Shown here: one piece after another, positions 55,017-64,000 of the stretch
Position numbering within the stretch: the first letter of the stretch is position 1
How the letters are laid out: each line of letters opens with the position of its first letter
Source: Desulfovibrio sp. UIB00
Lineage (GTDB): Bacteria; Desulfobacterota; Desulfovibrionia; Desulfovibrionales; Desulfovibrionaceae
Reading direction: 5' to 3'
NCBI RefSeq assembly: GCF_022508225.1
Contig: NZ_JAETXJ010000003.1
Span: 305,556-369,555, forward strand
Length of the DNA: 64,000 nt
The notes under the pieces: generated by a model
Told to the model about the DNA's origin: nothing
What the model saw: the letters and a program-made list of their open reading frames with translations, nothing else
Database searches by the model: none
Made by a program: the position numbers and the translations under genes

Positions 55017-55757
55017 CTACTTTAAGACAAATGTGTCATACTTTGATGCAGTTCCCCAGAAGCGGTGATCCAGATACTGCCCACGAATGTTCTTTGCGTA
55101 TCCTTGCGTAATTCCAGTCAGATTTTCGGATACAGAAGCAACGGCAAAGGCGGCGCTTGCACGCTGCTCAAAGGCACGGAGCTGGTCTGTCTGGCTTTCT
55201 GTCAGGCTTTCCTGCCCGGCAAGATTTTCAGGCAGGGGTTCTCTGTATTCCAGTATGACCTTGGTGTCATTAAAATTGTATCTGGCGGCAAAACCGCGCG
55301 TCAGCCAGCGCATGGGCTTTGCGTCGTCCGTCAGCCCTGCAATGGCTGAAAATGCATCCCTTTTGCTGTCCACAATATAGGTGCTGGCCGCAAAGCCGTC
55401 ATTGTTGAAAATCTCCACACCCTTATCAACGCTAAAGGGGCGCTGCCCGTCGCTGTCCCAGTACCAGCCGCGCGGCACCTCAGCCAATCCCACAATGGCC
55501 AGGGGGCTTTGGGGATCACCCTTGCCGTAAACAGCAACCCAGGCATGCAACGGCAAGCCGCCGATAATGCCTGCGTCATCAAGGCTGACGCTTGTCTCTC
55601 CGCCGGTAAGCAGGGGCATGTTCACGGCCTTGATGCTGATGGCCGGACGTGCTGTGGAAATATAGGCCGTGTTCTGCATTCCCCTTTGCAATGCGCCGGT
55701 GCATCCGGCCATCAAGGCAAGCAGGCCGAGTGTAACAGAAAGAAGCACTCTGTTCAT
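55017..55757 (-). CDS. Lipoprotein, DUF4851-like
   Basis: The 246-residue precursor has a lipoprotein signal with lipidation Cys at residue 19 (LLALMAGC). The mature part contains ISIKAVNMPLLTGGETSVSL, RGWYWDSDGQRPF and DHRFWGTASKYDTFVLK. It looks like a family found largely in Desulfovibrio-type bacteria (DUF4851), function unknown. The ATG at 55757 follows GGAGGG; the in-frame start at 55922 would put 55 residues before the signal peptide. Confidence 0.8.
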   Translation of the reverse strand: MNRVLLSVTLGLLALMAGCTGALQRGMQNTAYISTARPAISIKAVNMPLLTGGETSVSLDDAGIIGGLPLHAWVAVYGKGDPQSPLAIVGLAEVPRGWYWDSDGQRPFSVDKGVEIFNNDGFAASTYIVDSKRDAFSAIAGLTDDAKPMRWLTRGFAARYNFNDTKVILEYREPLPENLAGQESLTESQTDQLRAFEQRASAAFAVASVSENLTGITQGYAKNIRGQYLDHRFWGTASKYDTFVLK

Positions 55758-56038
55758 ATGCCCTCCAAGGCTGACGGCGCACATTACGTCCTGCGTCATC
55801 GTGTGAAGCTTGCGGGACGTTCCATCGCACTTATCCATTAAAATTGCATCCGACAAACAATTCCACCCCACGGCGGAACTGCTGTCGTGGCTTATCATAT
55901 TCCAAGGAGTGAACGCATGCAATGCGCCCTCCCATGCCTGACCGACATATGGAAGGGTTCAGTGCCCTCATGCATGACGCGCCGGGGTCGGCAGCTGCAG
56001 GCAAGGGGCACAGACACAAAGGATGAAAACCGGAGAAG

Positions 56039-59000
56039 CTAGGGAGCAGCGGGCTTTGCGGCGGGCGCAGCCTGACTGCCCGCCCCGCCTGGCAGGTAGT
56101 TTTGCAAATCGCGCGAAACCTCGAAGGTGTGAAGTTCCGCCGTGGCTGCCCTGGCAAAAGGCGAATCGGCATAGTTGCGCACGATATCCTCAAGCAAAGC
56201 CTGAGCCCGCGTGGCATCGCCCAGCTTGCGATACAGCCGGGCCTCGCGGAAGCGCAAGCCCGGATATTCCGGCGATTCCTTGGGTACAAAGGCATTGTAT
56301 CGTGCAAGCCATTCCAGGGCTTCCGGTACACGGTTGCCCACCTCGCAGATATCCATCAGTGAAAGAATGGCATCCTTGATGCGCTGCGGGTCGGCCTTGT
56401 CGGAACGTTCGTTCTGCAACTGGGTAAAGAGATCAATCACCTTGCGGTTCAGCGTGTAGGAATTGCGAATGTCCTTGCGGCGTTCGGCATCACGGGCAAG
56501 AAAGTACGTGGCGTAGGCCCGCTGATAGAGCGGGATATCCTGCCGCTCGGCAAGCTTTTGCCACATGGCGAGAGCAGCCCCGTTCAGATTGAGGTTCTGG
56601 GCCGAGAGCGCCATGGCGTAGTCAAGCTGGGTGCGCAATTGGGGGTTCAGCGGCCAGGTAGACACCAGTTTGCCAAGATCAAGAATCTTTGCCCAGGCCC
56701 CGGCCTGAAGATAGCGGTTGAAAAATTCCGTAAAAGTCGCTTCCCCATACTGGGGATCCATGGGCGACTTCAAAAATTCCGCAAGCATGCCAAGGGCCTG
56801 TTCCGTATCGCCCCGTTCAAGCAATCCCTGCGCCAAGGCATAGCGCATGCGCGGGTCTATAGCCCCGTAGCGCTCGCGCACCAGGGGAAAGCCATTCCAC
56901 AAAATGAGAATGCGCCCATAATTTTTTTCAGCCATGGAATTGGCAAGTTCTTTTTGAAAAGCAAGCCAGATAATATCGCGGGCCTGCGCCACGTTGGCGT
57001 TTTCTGGGTAGCCATCAATAAAATCTGCGGCCTTGCCCATGGCCTCGGTATAACGCTTGCTCCAATAGAGCCACATGGCCTCCTTGAGCCGCGCAAGTAC
57101 AGACTCCGGCGCAGTGCGCGAGGCCGCCGCAAGGTTGGCGTAAACCTTGGGCAGATTACCACTGGCGGCTCTGGCAAAAACCTGGGTCATGGCCTCGTAA
57201 TTGATGGGCGAATCATAAATGCCGCCCTCGGCCAGCCGCAGGTTTGCCATATTTGCCGCATGAGTTCCCGCAAAGTGCCGCGTCAGATAGGAGTACAGAA
57301 ATTCTGCCCCGCTCTTGTTGCCAAGGCGAGTGTACATGTCGCCCATTTTAAGGAGCAGGTCGTCATTGCCCTTTTGCCCGGGTACAAGGTTGTAATACAG
57401 CCAGTACAGGGTCAGGGCCGCAACGGGTTTGTCCAGAGCTTCATCATTGGCGCCCTGCAAAAACAGGAATGTAGGGTCTTCAATATAATAGCGGGGCCAA
57501 CGTTTGCTTATAAAGTCGAGAATAACCTGCGCATTGGTGTACTTGCGCTGGTTGTTCAGCGCCTGGGCAAGCCCCACGGACGCCTCCTGCAAAAAGGAAG
57601 ATTCAGGGTACTTGTCGAGCACGATGGCAAAGGACTGCTCCGCCTGGGCATCCATGTGTCGCTTGAGCTGCGCCTTGCCCAAGGCTGTAAAACCTTGTGC
57701 TACGCCAGGATAATCCGGATAGCGCCGATACATGGCAACAATGTAGCCCCCGGCGTCTACCAGATTGCCCACATTGACGTTTACCAGCCCCAGCCGCAGG
57801 AGGGCCTCCGGCACGCGGGGAGAACGCAGGTCAAAATTCATGGCTTCACTGGTGGCTGAAACAATAGGCTCAAAGCCAGCCAGCGGATTATCGGCATATC
57901 TGGCCCATACGCAATCGCTGATGTAATACAGCGTCTTGAGGCGCATTTCGGCGCTGATGGTGGGCATTTCCTTCAGTTTTTCCAACTGCGGCAAGGCCTC
58001 AACGAACTTGCGTTCCTTGATGAGCCTCTCTGCCTCTTCCATCATTTTTTCCGGGTCAGCAGGCTTGGCAACAGGATTGCCCTGTTCGTCCACATAGACC
58101 ACGGGCCGGGGTTCTTCCTTGGGAGCAGCGGCCCCGTGACCGCCTTTTTCTTCGGCATGGGGCAGACCTACCACATTGTCCGAAACCTTGCCGGATACAT
58201 TGCCGCCCGCGCCGTTCGGCTTTGCCTGACCGACCACGGGGACAGGCGCAGGTGCGGAAGCTGCGGCGGGCGCAGGTTGCTGAGCCGGTGCAGTTTTTAC
58301 CTGCGGCGCTGGTTGCGGCGCTGGTTGGAGTACAGGCTGCGGTATGGCCTGCGGCACAACCTGCTGAACAGGTTGTGGAACGGGCTGAGCTTGCGGTTGT
58401 GCAATGGCCGGCGTTGCGGGCGCTGCCGCGCGCTGGACTCCATTTTGCGGGGCAGGCGCAGGCTGAGTTCCGGGTTGGCTCGCAGGCGCAACCGGAGCCG
58501 CTGGTGCCGTCGTTGCCGCTGTGGCCGGAGCCGCAACAGGAACATTGCTGGGAATTGATGTAGAAAGCCCCTTACTGTCAGGCCAATTTTCCGGCCCGCC
58601 GGGGTTCACCCGGCTCATAAGGCTTTGGCCGTCCAGCGTTACGGCAAGGCTGCCCGCACCGCCTGCGGCTTGCGGCACCTCGGCGGCTTCGGCGGTTTTG
58701 GTCGAACCAAGGGCAGAAAATTTCTGGCTCAATTCCGCCAGCTTTGCCTTGCCCGCGTCAAACAGGTCAGCGGTAAACAGGCCAGCGATGGGCAAGGCCT
58801 TTACACCCTGCTGCACATCGGCCAGCAGCTTTTGGGTCTTTTGCAAAAACCCCACTGCGGCATCTTCAGGCAGGTTAACGGCAAAAGAAGCACCCTGCCC
58901 GTCTGAATCAGCAGAGGCGTTGCCCGCAGGCACACCCGCCGCATCCAGGCGAGAGGAATTTTCCCCTTTCTGGGTTCCGGCGGCAAAAATTTCTATATCC

Positions 59001-59506
59001 AGTTCAGAAGGAGAAGGCCGACGCATGACATGGTTAACGGCCTTGGGAGAAAGCGTAATGCGCAACTGGCCGTTGGAAAGCCCGATGCTGTCGAGCAGCG
59101 CGCCCGCAGAAGGCGCTGCACCGCTGCGTTCAAGCGTTGCGGAAAGATCGTCAAGGTAGAGAAGCAGGGTATTGCCGGTGCGCAAGAGCCTGTGCACCTG
59201 ACCGGGGCTGTCGAGCGTGAGGCGCAGCCTTTCCCCAGCTGGCTGTGAACTTTTTGACTGTTGCCCGGCAGCAGCGGCTGCGTCAGTATCTGCAATGGGC
59301 GCCCAGTTCCAGCTCATGCTGTATGAAGGCTGGGCGGGCAGCAAAAGGCTCGCAATCAGCAGCAAAGCCCCAACACGTGAGCAGCGTTGGGGGATCGCAC
59401 CCTTGCGGGCAGAAATATGAGGCCGTGGCGCGGCGGCGAAAAGTTGTGTGTTCACTTGCACTTCGCAGGATATGTCGTGGCGTCTGAGCCGCAAAATCCA
59501 ACGCAA
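56039..59506 (-). CDS. Large periplasmic TPR protein with AMIN-like domain and Pro/Gln linker
   Basis: About 1155 residues. A signal peptide core lies at about 45-62 (GALLLIASLLLPAQPSYS), then a small beta domain resembling AMIN (about 90-175), a low-complexity Ala/Pro/Gln linker (about 320-430), and about 650 residues of TPR-type repeats (from about 485). AMIN domains target envelope structures; TPRs bind proteins, so an envelope assembly or motility scaffold is plausible but unproven. The start is unsettled: TTG at 59506 or GTG at 59461/59455, none with a strong ribosome site. It lies 23 bases or more after the sigma-54 activator gene, same strand. Confidence 0.85.
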   Translation of the reverse strand: MRWILRLRRHDISCEVQVNTQLFAAAPRPHISARKGAIPQRCSRVGALLLIASLLLPAQPSYSMSWNWAPIADTDAAAAAGQQSKSSQPAGERLRLTLDSPGQVHRLLRTGNTLLLYLDDLSATLERSGAAPSAGALLDSIGLSNGQLRITLSPKAVNHVMRRPSPSELDIEIFAAGTQKGENSSRLDAAGVPAGNASADSDGQGASFAVNLPEDAAVGFLQKTQKLLADVQQGVKALPIAGLFTADLFDAGKAKLAELSQKFSALGSTKTAEAAEVPQAAGGAGSLAVTLDGQSLMSRVNPGGPENWPDSKGLSTSIPSNVPVAAPATAATTAPAAPVAPASQPGTQPAPAPQNGVQRAAAPATPAIAQPQAQPVPQPVQQVVPQAIPQPVLQPAPQPAPQVKTAPAQQPAPAAASAPAPVPVVGQAKPNGAGGNVSGKVSDNVVGLPHAEEKGGHGAAAPKEEPRPVVYVDEQGNPVAKPADPEKMMEEAERLIKERKFVEALPQLEKLKEMPTISAEMRLKTLYYISDCVWARYADNPLAGFEPIVSATSEAMNFDLRSPRVPEALLRLGLVNVNVGNLVDAGGYIVAMYRRYPDYPGVAQGFTALGKAQLKRHMDAQAEQSFAIVLDKYPESSFLQEASVGLAQALNNQRKYTNAQVILDFISKRWPRYYIEDPTFLFLQGANDEALDKPVAALTLYWLYYNLVPGQKGNDDLLLKMGDMYTRLGNKSGAEFLYSYLTRHFAGTHAANMANLRLAEGGIYDSPINYEAMTQVFARAASGNLPKVYANLAAASRTAPESVLARLKEAMWLYWSKRYTEAMGKAADFIDGYPENANVAQARDIIWLAFQKELANSMAEKNYGRILILWNGFPLVRERYGAIDPRMRYALAQGLLERGDTEQALGMLAEFLKSPMDPQYGEATFTEFFNRYLQAGAWAKILDLGKLVSTWPLNPQLRTQLDYAMALSAQNLNLNGAALAMWQKLAERQDIPLYQRAYATYFLARDAERRKDIRNSYTLNRKVIDLFTQLQNERSDKADPQRIKDAILSLMDICEVGNRVPEALEWLARYNAFVPKESPEYPGLRFREARLYRKLGDATRAQALLEDIVRNYADSPFARAATAELHTFEVSRDLQNYLPGGAGSQAAPAAKPAAP
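58217..58546 (-). repeat. Pro/Gln/Ala-rich low-complexity linker coding region
   Basis: The region encodes about 110 residues with irregular repeats of PAPQ, PVPQP and QPAPQP in the large TPR protein. It shows no exact tandem unit. It likely forms an extended spacer between the AMIN-like and TPR parts. Confidence 0.8.
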
Positions 59507-59528
59507 ATTTTATGCAAATTTTATGCCG

Positions 59529-60668
59529 CTACATACTGCGTTTCTTGAGCTTTTCAATAAGTGTTGTCCGCTTGATGCCCAAAAGCTCGGCGGCCTGATT
59601 TTTTACTCCCTCTGCCTTGGCCAGAGCCTCATCAATAAGGCGGCTTTCCACAGCATCAAGAAAATCTTTCAGGTTCTGCCCCTGAGCCGCCAAAACCCCC
59701 AGATTGGGCCACACAAAAGCTCCGTTGGCTGCAACGGGCATTGCGGCTTCAGCCTGCGGCACTGGGGCGGGTGCCTGCTCCACGCCGTCATCAGCGGTGG
59801 GTTCGGCGAGAGGCTCCGCCTCAGGTTCGCACGCCGGGGCATCCTCCGCCACCGGGGGCAGCAGCGACACATCACCTACCTGATCCAGAATCTTGTGCGG
59901 CAGATCATCCATGCACACCGTGTCGCCATCCACAAGGATGCTCAGGCGCTCCATGAAGTTTTCAAGCTCGCGCACATTGCCGGGCCAGTTGTAGGCCGCC
60001 AGAATACGCCGCGTTGTTTCATCAAGCAGCATGGGATCGCGCGCTTTTTTGGTGCAGAAATGGTTGAGAAAATAGCGCGCAAGCAGCAGTACATCGTTAC
60101 CGCGCTGGCGCAGCGGCGGCAAGTGCAGGGGAATGACGTTCAGGCGATAGTACAGATCCTCGCGGAAGCGCCCGGCGGCAACTTCCACCTCAAGATCGCG
60201 GTTGGTGGCGGCCACAATGCGCACATCCACCTTTTTGCAGCCAGTGCCGCCCACGCGCTCGATTTCCTTTTCTTGCAGCACACGCAGAATCTTGACCTGA
60301 AGACTTAACTCCATCTCGCCGATTTCATCCAGAAAGATGGTGCCGCCGTCAGCCATTTCAAAACGGCCTTGCCGCGAGCGGATGGCGTGCGTAAAGGCGC
60401 CCTTTTCGTGACCGAAAAGTTCGCTTTCAAGCAACTCTTTAGGGATGGCCCCACAGTTGATGGGTACAAAGGGCTTGTCAGCCCTGCGACTGTTGGCGTG
60501 AAGCGCGCGAACCAGCAATTCCTTGCCAGTTCCCGATTCACCAGTTACAAGCACAGTGCTGTCCGTGGGCGCAACCTTTCCGAGAACCTTGAAGACTTCG
60601 GCGAGGCTGGTGCTCTGGCCGATAATGCCGCTGGTATTCAACTCCATGTGTGCATTCTCCGCGTGCAT
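59529..60668 (-). CDS. Receiver-less sigma-54-dependent enhancer-binding protein
   Basis: The 379-residue protein starts almost directly with the AAA+ domain: Walker A GESGTGKE (43-50), sigma-54 contact loop GAFTHA (90-95, usually GAFTGA), Walker [11 protein letters not shown], arginine-finger region [11 protein letters not shown]. An Ala/Pro/Glu linker (about 275-325) leads to a Fis-type helix-turn-helix ([21 protein letters not shown]) that resembles FleQ/FlrA. With no input domain, activity is probably set by expression level or a partner. The ATG at 60668 follows AGGAAAGG; ATG 60647 is also possible. It is upstream of the large TPR gene. Confidence 0.92.
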   Translation of the reverse strand: MHAENAHMELNTSGIIGQSTSLAEVFKVLGKVAPTDSTVLVTGESGTGKELLVRALHANSRRADKPFVPINCGAIPKELLESELFGHEKGAFTHAIRSRQGRFEMADGGTIFLDEIGEMELSLQVKILRVLQEKEIERVGGTGCKKVDVRIVAATNRDLEVEVAAGRFREDLYYRLNVIPLHLPPLRQRGNDVLLLARYFLNHFCTKKARDPMLLDETTRRILAAYNWPGNVRELENFMERLSILVDGDTVCMDDLPHKILDQVGDVSLLPPVAEDAPACEPEAEPLAEPTADDGVEQAPAPVPQAEAAMPVAANGAFVWPNLGVLAAQGQNLKDFLDAVESRLIDEALAKAEGVKNQAAELLGIKRTTLIEKLKKRSM

Positions 60669-60678
60669 ATCCTTTCCT

Positions 60679-60696
60679 GTGTCAATACACTGACAC
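60679..60696. promoter_or_regulatory. FleQ-box-like palindrome upstream of the sigma-54 activator gene
   Basis: GTGTCAATACACTGACAC has perfect arms GTGTCA/TGACAC. Its inner GTCAATACACTGAC matches the published FleQ box GTCAATAAATTGAC, as I recall it, at 12 of 14 positions. It lies 11 bases before the activator ATG and between divergent genes, so autoregulation is plausible. Confidence 0.5.
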
Positions 60697-60748
60697 GCAT
60701 TGGATTACCAGTAAAAATGCGCCTATTCTACCGCATTTACCCTCAGCC

Positions 60749-63544
60749 ATGCCGCATTTAGCCATGACCGATTTGCCGATACGCATTGCCGCCCCCTCAA
60801 ATACCCTTGCCTGCTGCCCGGCCCTGCCACAGTGCCCACTCGACGCTTCGCGCGCAGAAGTTCTGGAATCACTGGCTCAGGGCCACAATCTGGTGCTCAG
60901 CGCCCTGCCGGGAGCGGGCAAAAGCAGCCGCGTCCCCCTCTGGCTCATGGGGCAGTCCTGGCTTGAGAATCGCCGCATTCTGCTGCTTGAGCCACGGCGC
61001 GTGGCGGCCCGTGCGCTGGCGCGCTATATGGCGGCCCTGCTGGGTGAGGAACCGGGCGGCACGGTGGGCTACCGCATGCGTGACGAAAGCCGCGTCAGCA
61101 GCCGCACCTGCGTGGAGGTTGTCACCGAGGGCGTGCTCACGCGCATGTTGCAGGAGGATCCCGAGCTGCCGGATATAGCCTGTGTGATTTTTGACGAGTT
61201 CCATGAACGCTCGCTCACTGCCGATACCGGCCTTGCCCTCTGCCTTGAGAGTCAGGCGGCACTGCGCCCCGACCTGCGGCTGATCGTCATGTCTGCCACT
61301 CTGGATGTGCAGGCCGTGGCAACACTCATGGAAAACTGCCCTTCTGTTGTGTGCGAAGGCAAGACCTTTCCCGTGCAGATGCGGCACCTGCCGCCTAAAA
61401 TTCGCGCGGGGCAGATTGTGGGCGGCCCTCTGCCTGCTGCCGGGGCAGGGCCGCTGCTGTGGCGGCATATGGCTGATGTCATTTTGCACCTGCTGCGTAC
61501 AGAACAGGGCAGTCTGCTGGCTTTTTTACCCGGCGCAGGCGAAATCCGCCATCTTGCCAGCCTGCTTGAGGGCGCTTTGCCCGCTGATGTGGCCCTTTGC
61601 CCGCTCTATGGCAATCTTAGCGCCAGAGAGCAGGATGCGGCCATCGCGCCCGCCCCGCAGGGGCACCGTAAGGTGGTGCTTGCCACATCCATTGCCGAAA
61701 CCTCACTGACCATTGAGGGCGTGAGGCTCGTGGTGGACAGCGGCCTTGCGCGCCTGACGCGCTTTGATCCGGCCAGCGGCCTCACCCGCCTTGTGACAGA
61801 GCGCGTGTCGCTGGCTGGCGCTGCCCAGCGGGCCGGACGCGCCGGACGCATTGAACCTGGCATCTGTTGCCGACTTTGGGCAAAAGAGCAGGAAAACGGC
61901 ATGCGCCCGCACATTCGCGCTGAAATTCTGGATGCCGACCTCACCGGGCTCGCCTTGCAACTGGCGGTTTGGGGCGTGAACGATCCGGCCTCGCTCGCCT
62001 GGCTCGACACGCCGCCCTCGGCCCATCTGGCTGTTGCCAGACAAAACCTTCTGGCATTGGGCGCGGTGGATGACCAGTTGCGGCCAACGGCTTTGGGCCG
62101 CAGCATGGCCGCATTGCCCCTTGCGCCGCGCACGGCGCGCCTGCTGCTGTGGGGACGCGACAAATCCCTTGCCGCATTGGCTGCCTGTATCGCCGCGCTA
62201 CTGGAAGAACGCGACCCTCTGGCCTTTGCCGCTGGTAAAGGCAAGGGCGGCATGCCTGCCGCTGGTGCGGGATGCGATGTGCTGCGCCGCCTCGACTGGC
62301 TATGCCGCGATAACGCGGCGGGCAAGAATGCGGATGCCGCCCGCGAGCGGGTACGCCGTCTGGCGCAACGCCTCATGCGTCAGATTGATCGGCATGAGGA
62401 GAAAGGTTCCCGGTCTGCGGCACAGGGGCAATCCAACAAAACGGGCAACATTTTTTCCGCAGCTCTTGCTCTGGCCGCAAGCCTCGGGCAACTACTGGCT
62501 GTGGCGTGGCCGGAACAGGTCGCCATGCGGCAGACAGACGGTCAGCCGCAGAGCAGCAATGGAAATTTTGCGGGAGGGGCGGCTCCCATGACGCCCTATC
62601 TCCTGCGCAGCGGACGGGCCGCCCAGATAGCCAGCGAGGATCCCTTGGCGCGCCTGCCCTTTCTGGCCATTGCAGAAGTTGACGGCGCAGCGCCACGCGG
62701 GCGCATCCGCCTTGCCGCCGCACTTTCGCCCGATGATCTTGCAGCGCTTTTCAGCGCTGATATTTGCAACGAAGACAAACTCACGGTTTCGGATGCCGGG
62801 CTGGTCAGCGCCCGGCGGCAGCGAGTTCTGGGATCTCTGGTTCTTGAGGATGCCCCCCTGCCCCGACCTCTACCCCATCAATGCGCGGCTGCCCTGTGCG
62901 CCTATGTGCAGAACAAGGGGCTGGAATGTCTGCCGTGGGATGATGCCGCAAAGCAGTGGTGCGCGCGGGTAAGCCTGCTGCGCGAGCTGGACGGCGAGGC
63001 ATGGCCCGATGTTTCTGATGCCGCCCTGCTGGCGACCATCAATGACTGGCTCGCACCAGCCTTGCAGCAGGCACTCGAAAGGTCAGCCGGGCAAGGCAAG
63101 CAGGGGCGGGCCAATTCGCTGGCGGCGCTCGGGCCGGAGCAATTGCTGGATGCCCTGCGCCGTCTGTTGCCGGGTAATCTTCACCGGATACTAGAACGGC
63201 AGGCCCCCACGGAGTGGCAGGTACCGTCAGGGGCCATGCGACCCATTGTGTATGGTGAAGACGGCGGCCCCTGGCTGGCCGCCAAGTTGCAGGAATTATT
63301 CGGGTGCGTGGACACGCCGCGCATAGCTGATGGGCGCGTAGCTCTGGTGCTGCGTCTCAATTCGCCCGCAGGGCGTCCCTTGCAGGTCACGCGCGATCTG
63401 GCCCACTTCTGGCGCAACGGCTACCCCGCAGTGCGCGCAGAAATGCGGGGCCGCTATCCCAAGCATCCCTGGCCGGAAGATCCGGTTAACGCCGTGGCCA
63501 CGGTTCTGACCAAAAAACGGCTTGCCGAGCGGCAAAAAAGCTGA
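60749..63544 (+). CDS. hrpB: ATP-dependent helicase HrpB
   Basis: The 931-residue DEAH-type helicase has motif I GAGKSSRVP, motif II DEFHERS, motif III SATLD, motif V ATSIAETSLTIEGV and motif VI QRAGRAGR, then the HA2 region and the HrpB C-terminal domain (DLAHFWRNGYPAVRAEMRGRYPKHPWPEDP). It is somewhat longer than E. coli HrpB, with a poorly conserved insert near residues 545-620. Its cellular role is uncertain. The start is ATG 60749 or 60764; neither has a clear ribosome site. Confidence 0.95.
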   Translation: MPHLAMTDLPIRIAAPSNTLACCPALPQCPLDASRAEVLESLAQGHNLVLSALPGAGKSSRVPLWLMGQSWLENRRILLLEPRRVAARALARYMAALLGEEPGGTVGYRMRDESRVSSRTCVEVVTEGVLTRMLQEDPELPDIACVIFDEFHERSLTADTGLALCLESQAALRPDLRLIVMSATLDVQAVATLMENCPSVVCEGKTFPVQMRHLPPKIRAGQIVGGPLPAAGAGPLLWRHMADVILHLLRTEQGSLLAFLPGAGEIRHLASLLEGALPADVALCPLYGNLSAREQDAAIAPAPQGHRKVVLATSIAETSLTIEGVRLVVDSGLARLTRFDPASGLTRLVTERVSLAGAAQRAGRAGRIEPGICCRLWAKEQENGMRPHIRAEILDADLTGLALQLAVWGVNDPASLAWLDTPPSAHLAVARQNLLALGAVDDQLRPTALGRSMAALPLAPRTARLLLWGRDKSLAALAACIAALLEERDPLAFAAGKGKGGMPAAGAGCDVLRRLDWLCRDNAAGKNADAARERVRRLAQRLMRQIDRHEEKGSRSAAQGQSNKTGNIFSAALALAASLGQLLAVAWPEQVAMRQTDGQPQSSNGNFAGGAAPMTPYLLRSGRAAQIASEDPLARLPFLAIAEVDGAAPRGRIRLAAALSPDDLAALFSADICNEDKLTVSDAGLVSARRQRVLGSLVLEDAPLPRPLPHQCAAALCAYVQNKGLECLPWDDAAKQWCARVSLLRELDGEAWPDVSDAALLATINDWLAPALQQALERSAGQGKQGRANSLAALGPEQLLDALRRLLPGNLHRILERQAPTEWQVPSGAMRPIVYGEDGGPWLAAKLQELFGCVDTPRIADGRVALVLRLNSPAGRPLQVTRDLAHFWRNGYPAVRAEMRGRYPKHPWPEDPVNAVATVLTKKRLAERQKS

Positions 63545-63608
63545 CGCGCCCGCAAATTTCCATCGCAGCAAGCCCTTTGCTGTTGCGCCCGGTCGCGATA
63601 CCAAGCGC

Positions 63609-64000
63609 CTAAAAAACATCGCGCTCTGTCAACTGGCGCACAAATTCGCGCGCGCGTTGCTCGCTGTAGTATTCCTGCTTCTGTTGCACAAAACCCACAT
63701 GCCCGCCGTGCGGGGCAACCTCAAGATGCAGGTGCGCGCTCTGCTCCGCCGTCTGCCACGGATAACACGAAGGCGCGCAAAAAGGGTCGTCCGCTGCCAT
63801 AAGCAACAGGGTCGGCACGTCTATGAAGGGCAGGTCGGGCAAAACCGTGTTCTTTTCCCAATAATCTTTGGCTGATGCAAAACCAAAGGCAGGCGCGGTA
63901 AAACGCTCGTCAAACTCCGCAAAAGTATGGATTTTTTCCACACCGTCAACTGAAGGATAGGAAGGAAAACGCTCGGCCTTCTCTCGGACTTTTTTACGTA
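63609..64000 (-). CDS. Alpha/beta hydrolase (YheT-like), N-terminus cut by the window edge
   Basis: The minus-strand frame is open from the right edge to TAG at 63609-63611. Only the C-terminal 130 residues are present, from [20 protein letters not shown]. The segments [31 protein letters not shown] (acid) and [10 protein letters not shown] (catalytic His) match the YheT/ABHD1-3-type hydrolase family. The nucleophile lies beyond the window. An apparent start at 63941 (GTG) is internal. Confidence 0.88.
   Translation of the reverse strand, partial: RKKVREKAERFPSYPSVDGVEKIHTFAEFDERFTAPAFGFASAKDYWEKNTVLPDLPFIDVPTLLLMAADDPFCAPSCYPWQTAEQSAHLHLEVAPHGGHVGFVQQKQEYYSEQRAREFVRQLTERDVF

Noticed and set aside
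58217..58546. Tandem repeat array
   Set aside because: The periodicity comes from Pro/Gln/Ala codons in a protein linker, not from an exact DNA repeat unit.

Overview
The window reads as a core-chromosome segment of a sulfate-reducing deltaproteobacterium of the Desulfovibrio group (Desulfovibrionaceae). This is inferred from gene content, not from a database search. Supporting signs are a chemoreceptor fused to a hemerythrin domain (DcrH type), a cobalamin methionine synthase without its reactivation domain, a MucR/Ros zinc-finger regulator, formate-tetrahydrofolate ligase, the block ispE / tRNA-Gln / prs / rplY / pth / carD-like / rho / tatA, and a moderately GC-rich sequence. I see no prophage, insertion sequence, CRISPR array or rRNA.

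Layout. 1-5.1 kb: sensory genes on the minus strand (a PAS sensor cut by the left edge, a solute-binding-domain diguanylate cyclase, a hemerythrin chemoreceptor). 5.2-9.2 kb: a glutamate/aspartate ABC transporter closely resembling GltIJKL. 9.5-10.5 kb: a flagellin with a near-consensus sigma-54 promoter. 10.6-15.5 kb: rnc (minus), then a small conserved protein, a radical SAM/DUF2344 protein and a GDSL hydrolase whose N-terminus is disrupted. 15.9-20.6 kb: cheW, dsbD, tRNA-Lys and a PheP-like permease. 20.9-25.6 kb: a minus-strand operon of metH, a TlpA-like thioredoxin, a short N-acetylglutamate synthase-like GNAT, hpt and a zinc-ribbon membrane protein. 25.9-29.7 kb: an RpoH-family sigma factor, a TPR lipoprotein and a LolB-like lipoprotein. 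29.9-41.3 kb: a long plus-strand housekeeping run (rpiB, cysS, M48 protease, hslV, ispE, tRNA-Gln, prs, rplY, alpha/beta hydrolase, pth, carD-like, rho, tatA, ACT protein).

41.5-48.2 kb holds the most unusual locus, a tightly packed minus-strand operon in transcription order: metallo-beta-lactamase/GAF/HD-GYP protein, CHASE2 adenylate/guanylate cyclase, a secreted FecR-domain protein with a TbpB-like C-terminal barrel, and a TPR plus outer-membrane beta-barrel protein resembling Slam (type XI secretion). It looks like a second-messenger module attached to a surface export pair.

48.4-64 kb: fhs; a possible LpdD-like protein with a small partner; biotin genes bioB and a fused bioD-bioA; mucR; a lipoprotein; an 1155-residue TPR protein behind a receiver-less sigma-54 activator that has a FleQ-box-like palindrome at its start; hrpB; and an alpha/beta hydrolase cut by the right edge.
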